A stretch of DNA of 64,000 bases, from contig JAUIGR010000008.1 in the NCBI GenBank assembly GCA_030430025.1, forward strand, positions 27,454 through 91,453. The letters run 5' to 3'. Made by a program: the position numbers and the translations under genes. The DNA is from Gammaproteobacteria bacterium. GTDB lineage: Bacteria; Pseudomonadota; Gammaproteobacteria; Xanthomonadales; Marinicellaceae. Below the pieces are notes generated by a model. It had not been told where the DNA came from and did no database searches. It saw only the letters and a program-made list of their open reading frames with translations. Numbering within the stretch: the first letter of the stretch is position 1; each line of letters opens with the position of its first letter. This document shows, piece after piece, positions 28,800-37,017 of this stretch.

Positions 28800-30127
28800 A
28801 ATTGCTCCGCAAATTGTGCTATTTTTGTTGCTTCTTTTCTTGCCACTTCTGGATCTGTGGCTTCCACCATAATTCGTAATTTCGGTTCTGTGCCCGATGG
28901 TCGAATTAACACCCGACCTTGATCTCCTAATTCAGCATCAACAGCTGCTGCCAATTGCTTCAACTCAGGATGCTGGGCCAGCTGTTGGGGTCGCTCATTA
29001 ACAATATTGATCATCGTTTGTGGGTATAAACTCATTTCATTAGCCAGTGAAAATAATTTTTGACCTGTTTCCAACATCACACCCAACACCATCAACGCAC
29101 TGACAATCCCATCGCCAGTACCTGTCAACGCTAAATTCAATATATGACCAGATGATTCACCTCCCAGTATCCAGCCATTTTGCTGTAGCTTCTGATGAAC
29201 ATAACGGTCACCAACAGCAGCACGTTCAAAAGAAATTCCCAATGCTTTTAAGCCAGCTTCCATGCCCTGATTAGACATCAATGTACCGACTACACCACCA
29301 TGTAATAAGCCGTGTTGATGCCAATGCTTCGCCACTAAAAAAATTAACTGGTCACCATTAACCTCCTCTCCTTTGTGGTCAATCATTACCACACGATCAC
29401 CATCACCATCAAGCGCAATACCCAAATCAGCACCTATTTCGAGTACCTTCTCCTGTAAAACGGCCACAGCGGTAGAACCACAGTCTTTGTTGATATTAAA
29501 ACCATCTGGCTTGTTACCAATCACAGTCACTTCCGCTCCCAACTCTTTGAAAACTTGTGGCGCAACATGATAGCTTGCTCCATTGGCACAATCTAATACC
29601 AAACGAATGCCATCTAAGGATCTGCGATGACAGCTTTGTTTACAAAATTCGATGTACCGTCCTGCCACATCACTTAAACGCTTGGCTTTGCCAATGTCTT
29701 TCGACTCAACCATTTGCATCGGTTGATCAAGATATTGCTCGATTGCTAGCTCTTGTTCATCTGTCAGTTTTTGACCTCTTTCATTAAAGAACTTAATGCC
29801 GTTATCATCAAAAGGATTGTGTGAAGCACTGATGACAATACCAGCACTGGCATGCAAAGTTTTCGTCAACCAAGCCACCGCAGGTGTAGGCATTGGACCA
29901 AATAAAATGGTATTAATACCTACCGACGACAAACCTGCTTCCAAAGCCGATTCCAACATATAGCCGGATACCCTTGTATCTTTACCAATAACGATGGTGT
30001 GATTGGGTTTATTCTGTCCCAATACTTTCCCTGCCGCATAACCTAGTCTAAGCGCAAATTCAGCCGTCATGACTTGACCACCGACTTTACCACGAATCCC
30101 ATCTGTTCCAAAATAACGCTTATTCAT
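28796..30127 (-). CDS. glmM: Phosphoglucosamine mutase
   Basis: Converts glucosamine-6-phosphate to glucosamine-1-phosphate for UDP-GlcNAc, peptidoglycan and LPS. The 443 residues match the family length. Visible are RYFGTDGIRGKVG at the start, the active-site phosphoserine loop ISASHNPFDDNGIKFF (~100), the metal loop LDGDGDR (~240), GGESSGH (~325) and the phosphate-binding RPSGTEPKLRIMVE at the C-terminus. It follows folP by 4 bases, the same order as in E. coli ftsH-folP-glmM. Confidence 0.97.
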   Translation of the reverse strand: MNKRYFGTDGIRGKVGGQVMTAEFALRLGYAAGKVLGQNKPNHTIVIGKDTRVSGYMLESALEAGLSSVGINTILFGPMPTPAVAWLTKTLHASAGIVISASHNPFDDNGIKFFNERGQKLTDEQELAIEQYLDQPMQMVESKDIGKAKRLSDVAGRYIEFCKQSCHRRSLDGIRLVLDCANGASYHVAPQVFKELGAEVTVIGNKPDGFNINKDCGSTAVAVLQEKVLEIGADLGIALDGDGDRVVMIDHKGEEVNGDQLIFLVAKHWHQHGLLHGGVVGTLMSNQGMEAGLKALGISFERAAVGDRYVHQKLQQNGWILGGESSGHILNLALTGTGDGIVSALMVLGVMLETGQKLFSLANEMSLYPQTMINIVNERPQQLAQHPELKQLAAAVDAELGDQGRVLIRPSGTEPKLRIMVEATDPEVARKEATKIAQFAEQL

Positions 30128-30131
30128 GGAT

Positions 30132-30929
30132 TTACCCTATTAAATGCCGTGATGTATACAAAACATCACGTGTTGGTGCCACATCATGAACACGAAAAAT
30201 ATCCGCACCTTGTAAATAACAAAATTGAGCCACAGCTAGAGAACCGGGTAACCGTTGATCAACAGAGCGATTAAGTAATTGGCCAAACAGAGACTTACGA
30301 GAAACACCTATCAATACAGGAAAACCCATTTGTTTTATAGTTGAAGTGTGTCGCAACAACTGTAAGTTATGCGCCAGCGTTTTACCAAAACCAATACCAG
30401 GATCCAAAATGATTCGATCGGCACTCATACCATAAGACAAACAAGACTCTACACGCTCATCAAAATAATCGAGCACGGTTTGTACGACATCATGATACTC
30501 TGGACTCTCCTGCATGTTCTTAGGCTGTCCCTTTTTATGCATCAAGCACACATTGGCATCATATTTGACAGCAATTTCAATCGCACCTTCCGCCTCCAGT
30601 GCGTTGACATCATTGATAAAATCAGCACCAGCGATTATCGCTGCTTCCATCACTTCTGGTTTACTTGTATCAATTGAGATTGTCAACTCAGGGTATAAGG
30701 CCCGCAGCTTCTTAATAACAGGGACCGTTCTTTCCACTTCTTCATCAACAGAAATACTTTGCGCACCCGGCCTTGTCGACTCACCACCTACATCAATGAT
30801 ATCGACATCTTCGTCAATCATTCGTTGGGCCTGAGCAAGCGCTAAGTCAATTTGATTGAACTGACCGCCATCTGAAAATGAATCGGGGGTGACATTCAGC
30901 ACCCCCATGATTTTAAAATCATTGTCCAT
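30132..30929 (-). CDS. folP: Dihydropteroate synthase
   Basis: Joins p-aminobenzoate to dihydropterin pyrophosphate in folate synthesis; the sulfonamide target. Motifs: MGVLNVTPDSFSDGG at the start, DVGGESTRPGA, SIDTSKPEVMEAAI, GADFINDVNAL, LMHKKGQPKNMQ, ILDPGIGFGKTLAHNL and PVLIGVSRKSL. The 265 residues are slightly short but complete. It lies between ftsH and glmM with single-digit spacing, a widespread gammaproteobacterial order. Confidence 0.97.
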   Translation of the reverse strand: MDNDFKIMGVLNVTPDSFSDGGQFNQIDLALAQAQRMIDEDVDIIDVGGESTRPGAQSISVDEEVERTVPVIKKLRALYPELTISIDTSKPEVMEAAIIAGADFINDVNALEAEGAIEIAVKYDANVCLMHKKGQPKNMQESPEYHDVVQTVLDYFDERVESCLSYGMSADRIILDPGIGFGKTLAHNLQLLRHTSTIKQMGFPVLIGVSRKSLFGQLLNRSVDQRLPGSLAVAQFCYLQGADIFRVHDVAPTRDVLYTSRHLIG

Positions 30930-30937
30930 TAATGAAG

Positions 30938-32878
30938 TTAATTTTGTTCAGCTGGATCCCCAAATGAACTGGGTCGCTGATCCTTAGTTTTGTCTTTAAC
31001 CGACTGACCACCTTCACCTGAATCATCTTTATCTATATCTTCCCACCCTTCAGGTGGCGATGGTTCTTTACCTTGCATGATTTCCTCAATTTGCTTGGCA
31101 TCAATGGTCTCATATTTCATCAGTGCTCCAGCCATTACATGCAACTTATCTAGATTATCATTCAATATTTTCTGAGCACGCTGATAATTTTTATCAATCA
31201 ACTCACGAACAGCCTTATCAATTTGGTCAGCAGTGGTATCTGACATGTGTTTATGCTGTGTGACTTGACGCCCCAAAAATACTTCACCTTCGTCTTCCGA
31301 ATAAGACAAGGGGCCCAATGCATCAGAAAGTCCCCATTTAGTGACCATATTCTTGGCAATGCTGGTGGCTCTTTCAATATCATTAGATGCACCTGTTGTC
31401 ACTGCATCAGGACCTCCAATGATTTCTTCAGCGATACGTCCACCATAGAGGCTGGAAATCTGACTTTCCAATGCAGTCTTGCTGTAAGAATACCGATCAT
31501 CCTCAGGTAAATACATGGTCACACCCAACGCCCTTCCCCGAGGAATGATCGTTACCTTATAAACAGGATCATGTTCTGGCACCACATAACCTACGATAGC
31601 ATGACCCGCTTCATGATAAGCTGTGTTCCGTTTTTCCTCCTCCTTCATCACCATGGACTTTCTTTCTGTACCCATCATGATTTTGTCACGGGCTTTATCG
31701 AACAGCTCCATATTGATTTCTGTTCTGTCTTCCCGAGCAGCAAACAAAGCCGCTTCATTGACTAAATTAGCCAAATCTGCGCCTGAAAAACCTGGTGTTC
31801 CACGAGCTATGACCATGGCATTAACATCATTAGCCAATGGCACTTTTCTCATATGAACCTTTAAAATAGCTTCACGTCCTTTGATGTCTGGTAAAGGAAC
31901 GACAACTTGACGATCAAAACGCCCTGGTCTCAACAAGGCAGGATCTAGCACATCAGGTCGATTGGTTGCGGCAATAACAATGACCCCTTCATTCCCTTCA
32001 AAACCATCCATTTCAACTAACAACTGGTTCAGTGTTTGTTCTCTCTCGTCATGTCCACCACCAAGACCAGCACCTCGTTGACGTCCAACTGCATCTATTT
32101 CATCAATAAAAATAATACATGGTGCATTTTTCTTCGCTTGCTCAAACATATCACGAACACGAGAAGCGCCCACGCCCACAAACATTTCGACGAAATCAGA
32201 GCCCGAAATAGTAAAAAATGGCACCCTGGCTTCACCAGCAATGGCTTTAGCTAAAAGCGTTTTTCCTGTTCCAGGAGGACCTACCATCAGAATACCTCGC
32301 GGAATGTGTCCACCTAGTTTTTGAAATTTAGACGGGTCACGTAAAAAATCCACTACCTCACCGACCTCTTCTTTGGCTTCTTCAGCTCCCGCCATATCAG
32401 CAAAGGTGACTTTATTTTGCTCTTCATTCAATAGCTTGGCTTTTGAACGGCCAAAGCTCATGGCACCACCCTTACCACCGCCACCTTGCATTTGACGCAT
32501 GATCAGAAACCATAAACCCAAAAATAATAAAATGGGTGCTACGATTTCTACTATTCGCCAAAAAACACTACCACCCTCTGGTTTTTTGACTGCATACTTG
32601 ACATTATTTAAAATCAGGTCATCTTCCAAATGTGGGTCATTACCTGCCTGCACTTCAATTTGATCACCATTCACCGTTTTGGCTATGATTTTTCGATGTA
32701 CTGAAGTTTCAGGATCAATCAGTGCTTCTGTGATTTGACCATTTTGTACCATATGTATGAAATCAGAATAAACGACCTGACCCTGTTGTTGTGGCTGTTG
32801 TATCATACTGCTGAACACACTCATCAACACCATCAAAACAACCACCCATAATAAAATATTTTTTGCTACGTTATTCAA
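30938..32878 (-). CDS. ftsH: ATP-dependent zinc metalloprotease FtsH
   Basis: Inner-membrane AAA+ protease that degrades misplaced membrane proteins and regulators such as LpxC. TM1 lies at ~6-25 and TM2 at ~105-125, flanking a periplasmic segment. The AAA domain has Walker A GPPGTGKT (~197), Walker [12 protein letters not shown], the second region of homology [14 protein letters not shown], and the zinc motif [12 protein letters not shown] (~420). The length (646) is standard. The tail is acidic and glycine-rich. It sits directly after rlmE, as in E. coli. Confidence 0.98.
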   Translation of the reverse strand: MNNVAKNILLWVVVLMVLMSVFSSMIQQPQQQGQVVYSDFIHMVQNGQITEALIDPETSVHRKIIAKTVNGDQIEVQAGNDPHLEDDLILNNVKYAVKKPEGGSVFWRIVEIVAPILLFLGLWFLIMRQMQGGGGKGGAMSFGRSKAKLLNEEQNKVTFADMAGAEEAKEEVGEVVDFLRDPSKFQKLGGHIPRGILMVGPPGTGKTLLAKAIAGEARVPFFTISGSDFVEMFVGVGASRVRDMFEQAKKNAPCIIFIDEIDAVGRQRGAGLGGGHDEREQTLNQLLVEMDGFEGNEGVIVIAATNRPDVLDPALLRPGRFDRQVVVPLPDIKGREAILKVHMRKVPLANDVNAMVIARGTPGFSGADLANLVNEAALFAAREDRTEINMELFDKARDKIMMGTERKSMVMKEEEKRNTAYHEAGHAIVGYVVPEHDPVYKVTIIPRGRALGVTMYLPEDDRYSYSKTALESQISSLYGGRIAEEIIGGPDAVTTGASNDIERATSIAKNMVTKWGLSDALGPLSYSEDEGEVFLGRQVTQHKHMSDTTADQIDKAVRELIDKNYQRAQKILNDNLDKLHVMAGALMKYETIDAKQIEEIMQGKEPSPPEGWEDIDKDDSGEGGQSVKDKTKDQRPSSFGDPAEQN

Positions 32879-32889
32879 AATACTATTCT

Positions 32890-33507
32890 CTATTTTTTAC
32901 CCTGAGCCACTGCATAAACTTCTCGTGAACGCGCTCGTGACGACTTGGGTTTGTAAATTGTTACTTGATTAAAAACCTGCTTCATGTTTTTTATATGTCC
33001 ATCAAAACCTTCCCCCTGGAACAATTTAATCACATGATGCCCATTAGGATTCAATGTTTGTTGACAAAAATCCAGTGCCAGCTCAGCCAAATACATGGCC
33101 CGAGGTTGATCAGTAGCGTTCACTCCACTTAAGTTTGGGGCCATATCAGATAAAACAAGGTCTATTTTATGACCATTCAGAAGCGTCATTAACTGTATAT
33201 AAGTTTCATCACTTGTAAAGTCGCCTTCAATAAACTCAACACCTTCGATCGGTTCTATTGGCAACAAATCAAGGCCGATAATCAAAGCATTATCATCAAC
33301 CTGATTTTTCACAACCTGACACCACCCACCTGGAGCAGCGCCTAAATCAACTACAGCATCAACTTGATCAAACACTTTGAACTTAGCCTGTATCTCCTCT
33401 AGTTTAAATGCAGACCGTGCTCGATATCCTCGTTGTTGTGATCTTTTGACAAACTCATCATCAAAATGTTCTTTTAACCATTGATTTGAACTCTTGCTGC
33501 GACTCAT
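32890..33507 (-). CDS. rlmE: 23S rRNA (uridine-2552-2'-O)-methyltransferase
   Basis: SAM-dependent methyltransferase (FtsJ/RrmJ) acting on U2552 of 23S rRNA in the large subunit. The 205 residues match the family. The N-terminal [21 protein letters not shown] binds r[17 protein letters not shown] is the SAM motif, [13 protein letters not shown] holds the catalytic Asp, and [14 protein letters not shown] holds the catalytic Lys. It heads the ftsH operon and is divergent from yhbY across a very short gap, as in E. coli. Confidence 0.97.
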   Translation of the reverse strand: MSRSKSSNQWLKEHFDDEFVKRSQQRGYRARSAFKLEEIQAKFKVFDQVDAVVDLGAAPGGWCQVVKNQVDDNALIIGLDLLPIEPIEGVEFIEGDFTSDETYIQLMTLLNGHKIDLVLSDMAPNLSGVNATDQPRAMYLAELALDFCQQTLNPNGHHVIKLFQGEGFDGHIKNMKQVFNQVTIYKPKSSRARSREVYAVAQGKK

Positions 33508-33555
33508 CTGTTAAAATACGACCATAAATTTGTGAAAGAGTTAGATTTTACACCA

Positions 33556-33876
33556 ATGTCAAAAAAAACTAAAAAACAAGCGCTGTCTTTAAGCAAAAAT
33601 GCTAAAAAATACATACGAGGCATAGCCCATCATATCAATCCATTAGTTACCGTTGCAGATAAAGGTATTACTGAAAATATTTTGAATGAATTAGATATCT
33701 GCTTGGATCACCACGAATTAGTCAAAATCAAAATTCGCGCTGACCGCCAGGCACGTGATGCAATTGTTGAAAACTTGATTCAAGCTTCTCAGGCAGAAAA
33801 AGTACAAAGCATAGGCGGAACCCTCACTTTATTCCGACCTAACCTTAAAAAACCAGTCTATGAATTACCACAATAA
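33556..33876 (+). CDS. yhbY: YhbY/CRM-domain ribosome-associated RNA-binding protein
   Basis: A single CRM domain of about 100 residues that associates with pre-50S particles. Motifs: KKYIRGIAHHINPLVTVADKG, the GxxG-like KGITENILNELD, and HHELVKIKIRADRQARDAIVE. Start at ATG 33556 gives 106 residues, close to the ~97 of E. coli YhbY. A GTG at 33532 would add 8 residues not expected in the family. It is divergent from rlmE and followed 2 bases later by the Mth938-like gene. Confidence 0.92.
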   Translation: MSKKTKKQALSLSKNAKKYIRGIAHHINPLVTVADKGITENILNELDICLDHHELVKIKIRADRQARDAIVENLIQASQAEKVQSIGGTLTLFRPNLKKPVYELPQ

Positions 33877-33878
33877 TC

Positions 33879-34247
33879 ATGGAACTATCGGAACAAACAT
33901 TCAACCACCCAAATTTAATCAAAGAAGCTAATCATAAAAAATGCCATGTTGGCAGTCGGATCTACACTGAATCTCTCATCATACCCTGGCAAGGTGAAAT
34001 TCAAACTTTTAAAGCACAGTCAGTTACTGACTTGGATGAACCTTTATTTAACTTGATTTGTTCAAAAGAGCCTGAAGTGATCGTTTTAGCTACTGGTGCC
34101 AAGATTGAGTACCCAGATGCTCAAATTTTAGCTCCCCTCGTTAATAAACAAATTGGATTGGAAGTGATGACAAACACGGCCGCTGCCAGAACAGTTAATG
34201 TTTTGATGGCTGAAAATCGACGAGTTGTTGCTGTATTGATTATTTAG
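33879..34247 (+). CDS. Mth938-like (DUF498) domain protein
   Basis: The 122-residue single-domain protein matches the Mth938/NDUFAF3-like fold. Blocks: SRIYTESLIIPWQGEIQTF, EPEVIVLATGAKIEYP, LGLEV-type IGLEVMTNTAAARTVNVLMAE and RRVVAVLII. The bacterial function is unclear. It follows yhbY by 2 bases and is probably co-transcribed. Its TAG stop spans the left border of the 305-bp element: TA belongs to the flanking TATTTA and G is the first element base. The length is normal, so the insertion did not truncate it noticeably. Confidence 0.85.
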   Translation: MELSEQTFNHPNLIKEANHKKCHVGSRIYTESLIIPWQGEIQTFKAQSVTDLDEPLFNLICSKEPEVIVLATGAKIEYPDAQILAPLVNKQIGLEVMTNTAAARTVNVLMAENRRVVAVLII

Positions 34248-34551
34248 TCGAACCTGAAAAATGCATAAGTTATTGTTGGATATGATAAATTTATTACAAT
34301 CTCCATATTTTTTCGACCAGAAAACAAGTGTTTCAATGCTTTTTTATTCGCCGCTTCCATGCGGCTCTCAGGCTAACGTGAAAAAGTTTTCCAGAAACTT
34401 TTTTCTGGTCGACGGTGTGGCACAAGGACGTGCCACCTTGAGCCGTTAGGCTCAAGTAAGGTCAAAAAATATCAGCAAAATCACACTTTTGCGCTTAAGT
34501 GTTTTTTGACCGATGCTGGAAAAGGCCAGGAAGGACTTTTTCAGGACTGAC
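34247..34551. mobile_element. 305-bp inverted-repeat element, copy A
   Basis: The left end GTCGAACCTGAAAAA and right end (reverse complement GTCAGTCCTGAAAAA) are imperfect inverted repeats. TATTTA flanks both sides (34241-34246 and 34552-34557). The interior is non-coding and dense in hairpins, for example GGCACAAGGACGTGCC, TTGAGCCGTTAGGCTCAA and CGACCAGAAAA...TTTTCTGGTCG. It is nearly identical to 49005-49311. It is probably a MITE-like non-autonomous element; TATTTA is either the target duplication or an extended element end. Confidence 0.75.
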
Positions 34552-34587
34552 TATTTAATATGAGTAAAACCAAATATGCTGATCAAA

Positions 34588-34617
34588 AAAAAGCCCTTAA
34601 GTATTTAAGGGCTTTTT
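34588..34617. terminator. Strong bidirectional terminator beside rpmJ
   Basis: AAAAAGCCCTTAA (34588-34600) pairs perfectly with TTAAGGGCTTTTT (34605-34617) around GTAT, giving T runs on both strands. It ends rpmJ transcription and could also stop readthrough from the yhbY side. Confidence 0.9.
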
Positions 34618-34638
34618 AAGATTCAGCTTGAAAGCGGA

Positions 34639-34764
34639 TTATCTTTGACGTGCTTTTAACTTTGGATTTGTTTTACAAATCACAAAAACCTTTCCACGGC
34701 GACGAACCACTTTACAGTCTCTTGAGCGAGTTTTCGCTGATTTCAAAGATGATAAAACTTTCAT
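34639..34764 (-). CDS. rpmJ: 50S ribosomal protein L36, zinc-ligand-poor form
   Basis: A 41-residue basic protein of the large ribosomal subunit. The translation starts [20 protein letters not shown] and ends PKLKARQR. Compared with the zinc-binding form (Cys11, Cys14, Cys27, His33 in E. coli), only two cysteines remain (in RDCKVV and VICKTN) and the first Cys and His are absent, so it is the C-minus type. The start is fixed by the family. It stands alone between its own promoter and a strong terminator, not in the spc ribosomal operon. Confidence 0.95.
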   Translation of the reverse strand: MKVLSSLKSAKTRSRDCKVVRRRGKVFVICKTNPKLKARQR

Positions 34765-34793
34765 AATTTACCGCTTATTCCGAGAGAGCAGGA

Positions 34794-34821
34794 ATTATAC
34801 TCGCCTCAGAAAAAACTGCAA
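34794..34821 (-). promoter_or_regulatory. Promoter of rpmJ
   Basis: On the minus strand TTGCAG (34821-34816) and TATAAT (34799-34794) are spaced by 16 bases; the -10 is perfect. The leader would be about 25 bases. No zinc-regulator (Zur-like) palindrome was recognised. Confidence 0.65.
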
Positions 34822-34859
34822 CTTCTTTATCTAGAAAATACATACTACACTCAGTTCAA

Positions 34860-35564
34860 TCACACCACGGGATTACCATATAACGACTCTGATCGGTTGA
34901 ACAGCACCCATGATGTCAATATATATTTATCTACAGAAACGGGTTTATTCCCCCTATGTGTATGGGTAAAACCTGCTGGAGCGATGACCAAAGTACCACG
35001 TCTCGGGCTGATCGAAGCATTTTGAAAATAAAACTCAGTTTCCCCTCCTTCATCGACATCATTTAAATAGAACATCCATAACAATGTACGGTGAAGAACG
35101 TCATTTTTGGGGTCATTAGGATGAGGATAAACCTCTGAATGCCAATAAAAGTAACCACCCTCGTTTTGTTTATATTGCTGCATATTGACTGAACCAAGAC
35201 GGTATACTCTCATGATCAACCGGGCAATCGATTGATCACTAAGGTTAGGAATATCAACATAAGCAACCTGCTCGATACCCTGATCAGTCTGGACCTGCAA
35301 GGCCACGGCACCTGCCAGTAAAAACGGATATTCCCTGACATATCGAATCATACCATTCAACACGGCTTGTTTAACCACGGTCAATTCATCCTTCCATTCA
35401 GAATATAACGAAATATTGATATCTGTACTGTTCTTTTTAACTATATCAACTCCGTGTCCTGTCATTCCTGGTCCCAAATGCGGACTTTTATTGAACTTTT
35501 CTATCAAATCCTGACAAAAATTAAAATCAAGCGCGTTTTCATATACGCCAATAAAATTTTTCAA
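34860..35564 (-). CDS. 2-oxoglutarate/Fe(II)-dependent oxygenase, prolyl-hydroxylase-like
   Basis: The 234-residue cytoplasmic protein has a double-stranded beta-helix C-terminal half. The iron motif is read as H-x-E in YFYWHSEVYPH (~155), the distal His in FTHTHRGNKPV (~208), and the 2OG-binding Lys/Arg just after it. LLWMFYLNDVDEGGETEFYF and SPRRGTLVIAPAGFTH are the typical P4H-like blocks. The usual HxD is HxE here. The substrate is unknown. It is monocistronic; about 770 bases of structured intergenic DNA lie upstream. Confidence 0.82.
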   Translation of the reverse strand: MKNFIGVYENALDFNFCQDLIEKFNKSPHLGPGMTGHGVDIVKKNSTDINISLYSEWKDELTVVKQAVLNGMIRYVREYPFLLAGAVALQVQTDQGIEQVAYVDIPNLSDQSIARLIMRVYRLGSVNMQQYKQNEGGYFYWHSEVYPHPNDPKNDVLHRTLLWMFYLNDVDEGGETEFYFQNASISPRRGTLVIAPAGFTHTHRGNKPVSVDKYILTSWVLFNRSESLYGNPVV

Positions 35565-35760
35565 CTGAACCTCTCTTATGAGAAAGCATTACTCAATTAG
35601 CTGATAGATTGAGCAATAATCTCTATGAATTAGTAAAGCGGTTATAAAGCAGTCAAACAGTTTTTTCCAGCTTTTTTGCTTGCTGTTGGATATTACCGAC
35701 CCTAATTCGGCATTTCTCATAAGAGTGAAAATAATCCAGCAGATTAACATGAGTGAGCAT

Positions 35761-35788
35761 AAAAAAAGGGCCTCATGTACTGAGGCCC
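35761..35788 (-). terminator. Intrinsic terminator of the candidate small RNA
   Basis: A perfect 8-bp GC-rich stem (GGGCCTCA/TGAGGCCC, loop TGTAC on the plus strand) followed by T7 when read on the minus strand. There is no T run in the plus direction. Confidence 0.8.
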
Positions 35789-35872
35789 AAAGCTTTAAGC
35801 TGAGGAAGAGGGAGGAAAACCTCAGCAATTGGTCATGTGATTTGACTCACATGGATGAAGCCTTGCGGCTTC
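35761..35872 (-). ncRNA. Candidate small RNA or attenuated leader, 3' portion
   Basis: Four hairpins follow each other: GAAGCC/GGCTTC (35857-35872), CATGTGA/TCACATG (35834-35853), GCTGAGG/CCTCAGC (35799-35826) and GGGCCTCA/TGAGGCCC (35768-35788). Read on the minus strand, the last is followed by seven T. This is a textbook intrinsic terminator, and no annotated minus-strand gene ends nearby. Either an independent sRNA ends here or the oxygenase mRNA is attenuated about 200 bases before its start. The 5' end was not resolved, and no known RNA family was recognised. Confidence 0.5.
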
Positions 35873-36160
35873 TAAGGAACAATGAATAGAATCCATTTCC
35901 TTCATCCTGCATTATCAGTATCGAAGATGAATGGGTGATGAATAAATGGCTCTGATAAATTTGAAAACAAACAATATATATTACTGGTCATACACTCATT
36001 ATGCTATGCACAAATCAATCACCATATGACAACAAACAACTCAAATCGTTTAATCGAAGTATTATTACAGTCGGTTTAGTTTTTAAGGGGAAAGTCCAAC
36101 AAATATTGTGTTTCGAGCAAAGATCTCTAACAGAAAGATTTCATTCTTGCTATATTTGAC

Positions 36161-36189
36161 TAGACATCCCACTAATAACCTTTTATAGT
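36161..36189 (+). promoter_or_regulatory. Promoter of the cold-shock gene
   Basis: TAGACA (36161-36166) and TATAGT (36184-36189) are both 5/6 matches with a 17-base spacer. The start would be near 36196, giving a leader of about 140 bases, in line with the long leaders known for cspA-type genes. Confidence 0.55.
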
Positions 36190-36291
36190 GTGCTCAAGCG
36201 TTAATTTAAAGTTCAATATTTATAGTCTCCAATCGCAGTATTTCAAAACACTCCGCATGTAGCCTCGAAATTTTCAAGTTAAGCAGTGTAT

Positions 36292-36313
36292 GCCCTTTTA
36301 GGGCTCTTTTTTT
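36292..36313 (+). terminator. Terminator-like hairpin inside the cold-shock leader
   Basis: GCCCT-TTT-AGGGC is followed by TCTTTTTTTT. It lies about 25 bases before the start codon and after the predicted promoter, so it could be an attenuator of the cold-shock mRNA or the end of an upstream transcript. Confidence 0.5.
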
Positions 36314-36336
36314 TATTATTTAGCAGGATATGATTT

Positions 36337-36546
36337 ATGTCTAAAAAAGTTACAGGAATCGTTAAATGGTTCGATGAATCAAAAGGATTCGGTTTTATTT
36401 CACAAGCTTCAGGTAGTGATGTATTTGCTCATTTCAGCCAAATTATTGGTGATGGTTTCAAATCTCTTATTGAAGGTCAATCAGTAGAGTTCACTATAAC
36501 TAAAGGTCAAAAAGGCCCCCAAGCAGAAAACATCGTTACAATCTAA
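36337..36546 (+). CDS. Cold-shock domain protein (Csp family)
   Basis: A 69-residue single-stranded nucleic-acid-binding OB-fold protein of the CspA family. RNP1 is KGFGFI and RNP2 is DVFAHF; the frame begins [12 protein letters not shown] as usual. AGGA lies 9 bases before the ATG. The length is normal. It has its own promoter, a ~140-base leader and a terminator, so it is monocistronic. Which csp paralogue it is cannot be told. Confidence 0.95.
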   Translation: MSKKVTGIVKWFDESKGFGFISQASGSDVFAHFSQIIGDGFKSLIEGQSVEFTITKGQKGPQAENIVTI

Positions 36547-36572
36547 ATCACTATAAGGTTTGATTTTAATTT

Positions 36573-36602
36573 AAGGTAAGCTCTTCTGGTTTACCTTTTT
36601 TA
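36573..36602 (+). terminator. Terminator of the cold-shock gene
   Basis: AAGGTAA (36573-36579) pairs with TTACCTT (36591-36597) and runs into a T tract. It lies about 30 bases after the csp stop. Confidence 0.8.
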
Positions 36603-36816
36603 TTTTCTCTGACAACAAACTTGAGTAATTAATAACCACCCGTGGTACATTTGGAGCAAATTTTTGCCATATTCAGCTCTAATATGAGACTCGAAAATGA
36701 TAAAAATTAAGATAAACAGTGATAATTTTTGATAGTTCCAACTGAAAATTCATCAAATTTTAGTCGATTTTGATCAAAATTTTCCTAAATACACTACCGG
36801 TTAATTAATTGATTTT

Positions 36817-36982
36817 TTAGAGACCTTTACTTGATTCTGCGACTTTGTTCAAACTGGCTAAAAAGCGACAGATCAAGGCTTAAAATCTTGCTAATAACTG
36901 GTTATTAGCAAGATTTATAACACAAATATGGTGCTTTTTAGACAGGTTCGACATGTTGTGCGAATTGAGCAAAAGTCTCTTT
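36817..36982. repeat. Palindromic interspersed element, copy 2 (~166 bp)
   Basis: The left end AGAGACCTTTACTTGATTC is mirrored by the right end (reverse complement AGAGACTTTTGCTCAATTCG). It shares its ends, core and length with 5803-5966. The centre has a perfect stem, TCTTGCTAATAAC (36886-36898) against GTTATTAGCAAGA (36901-36913), absent from copy 1. It ends 35 bases before the NYN gene. Confidence 0.68.
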
Positions 36983-37017
36983 TAGTTTTTAATCAAATAA
37001 TCTCAGCAAAAAATAAA

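Larger units (their letters stand above)
35565..36336. other. Structured intergenic region between divergent genes
   Basis: About 770 bases with no convincing protein gene. It holds a four-hairpin cluster with a minus-strand terminator (35761-35872), a dyad at 35593-35614 (CTCAAT/ATTGAG), and the promoter and long leader of the cold-shock gene (36161-36336). Confidence 0.7.
36547..37017. other. Intergenic region between csp and the NYN gene
   Basis: About 470 AT-rich bases: the csp terminator (36573-36602) and the second palindromic element (36817-36982). The remainder shows no gene. The last 35 bases before the NYN start have no clear ribosome-binding site. Confidence 0.6.

Noticed and set aside
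35589..35828. 79-codon minus-strand frame upstream of the oxygenase
   Set aside because: It runs through the perfect terminator and two other stems; the hairpins explain the sequence better, and the translation matches nothing.
36928..37017. N-terminal extension of the NYN protein from an upstream ATG
   Set aside because: The extra 30 codons come from the palindromic element and precede the conserved start of the NYN fold.
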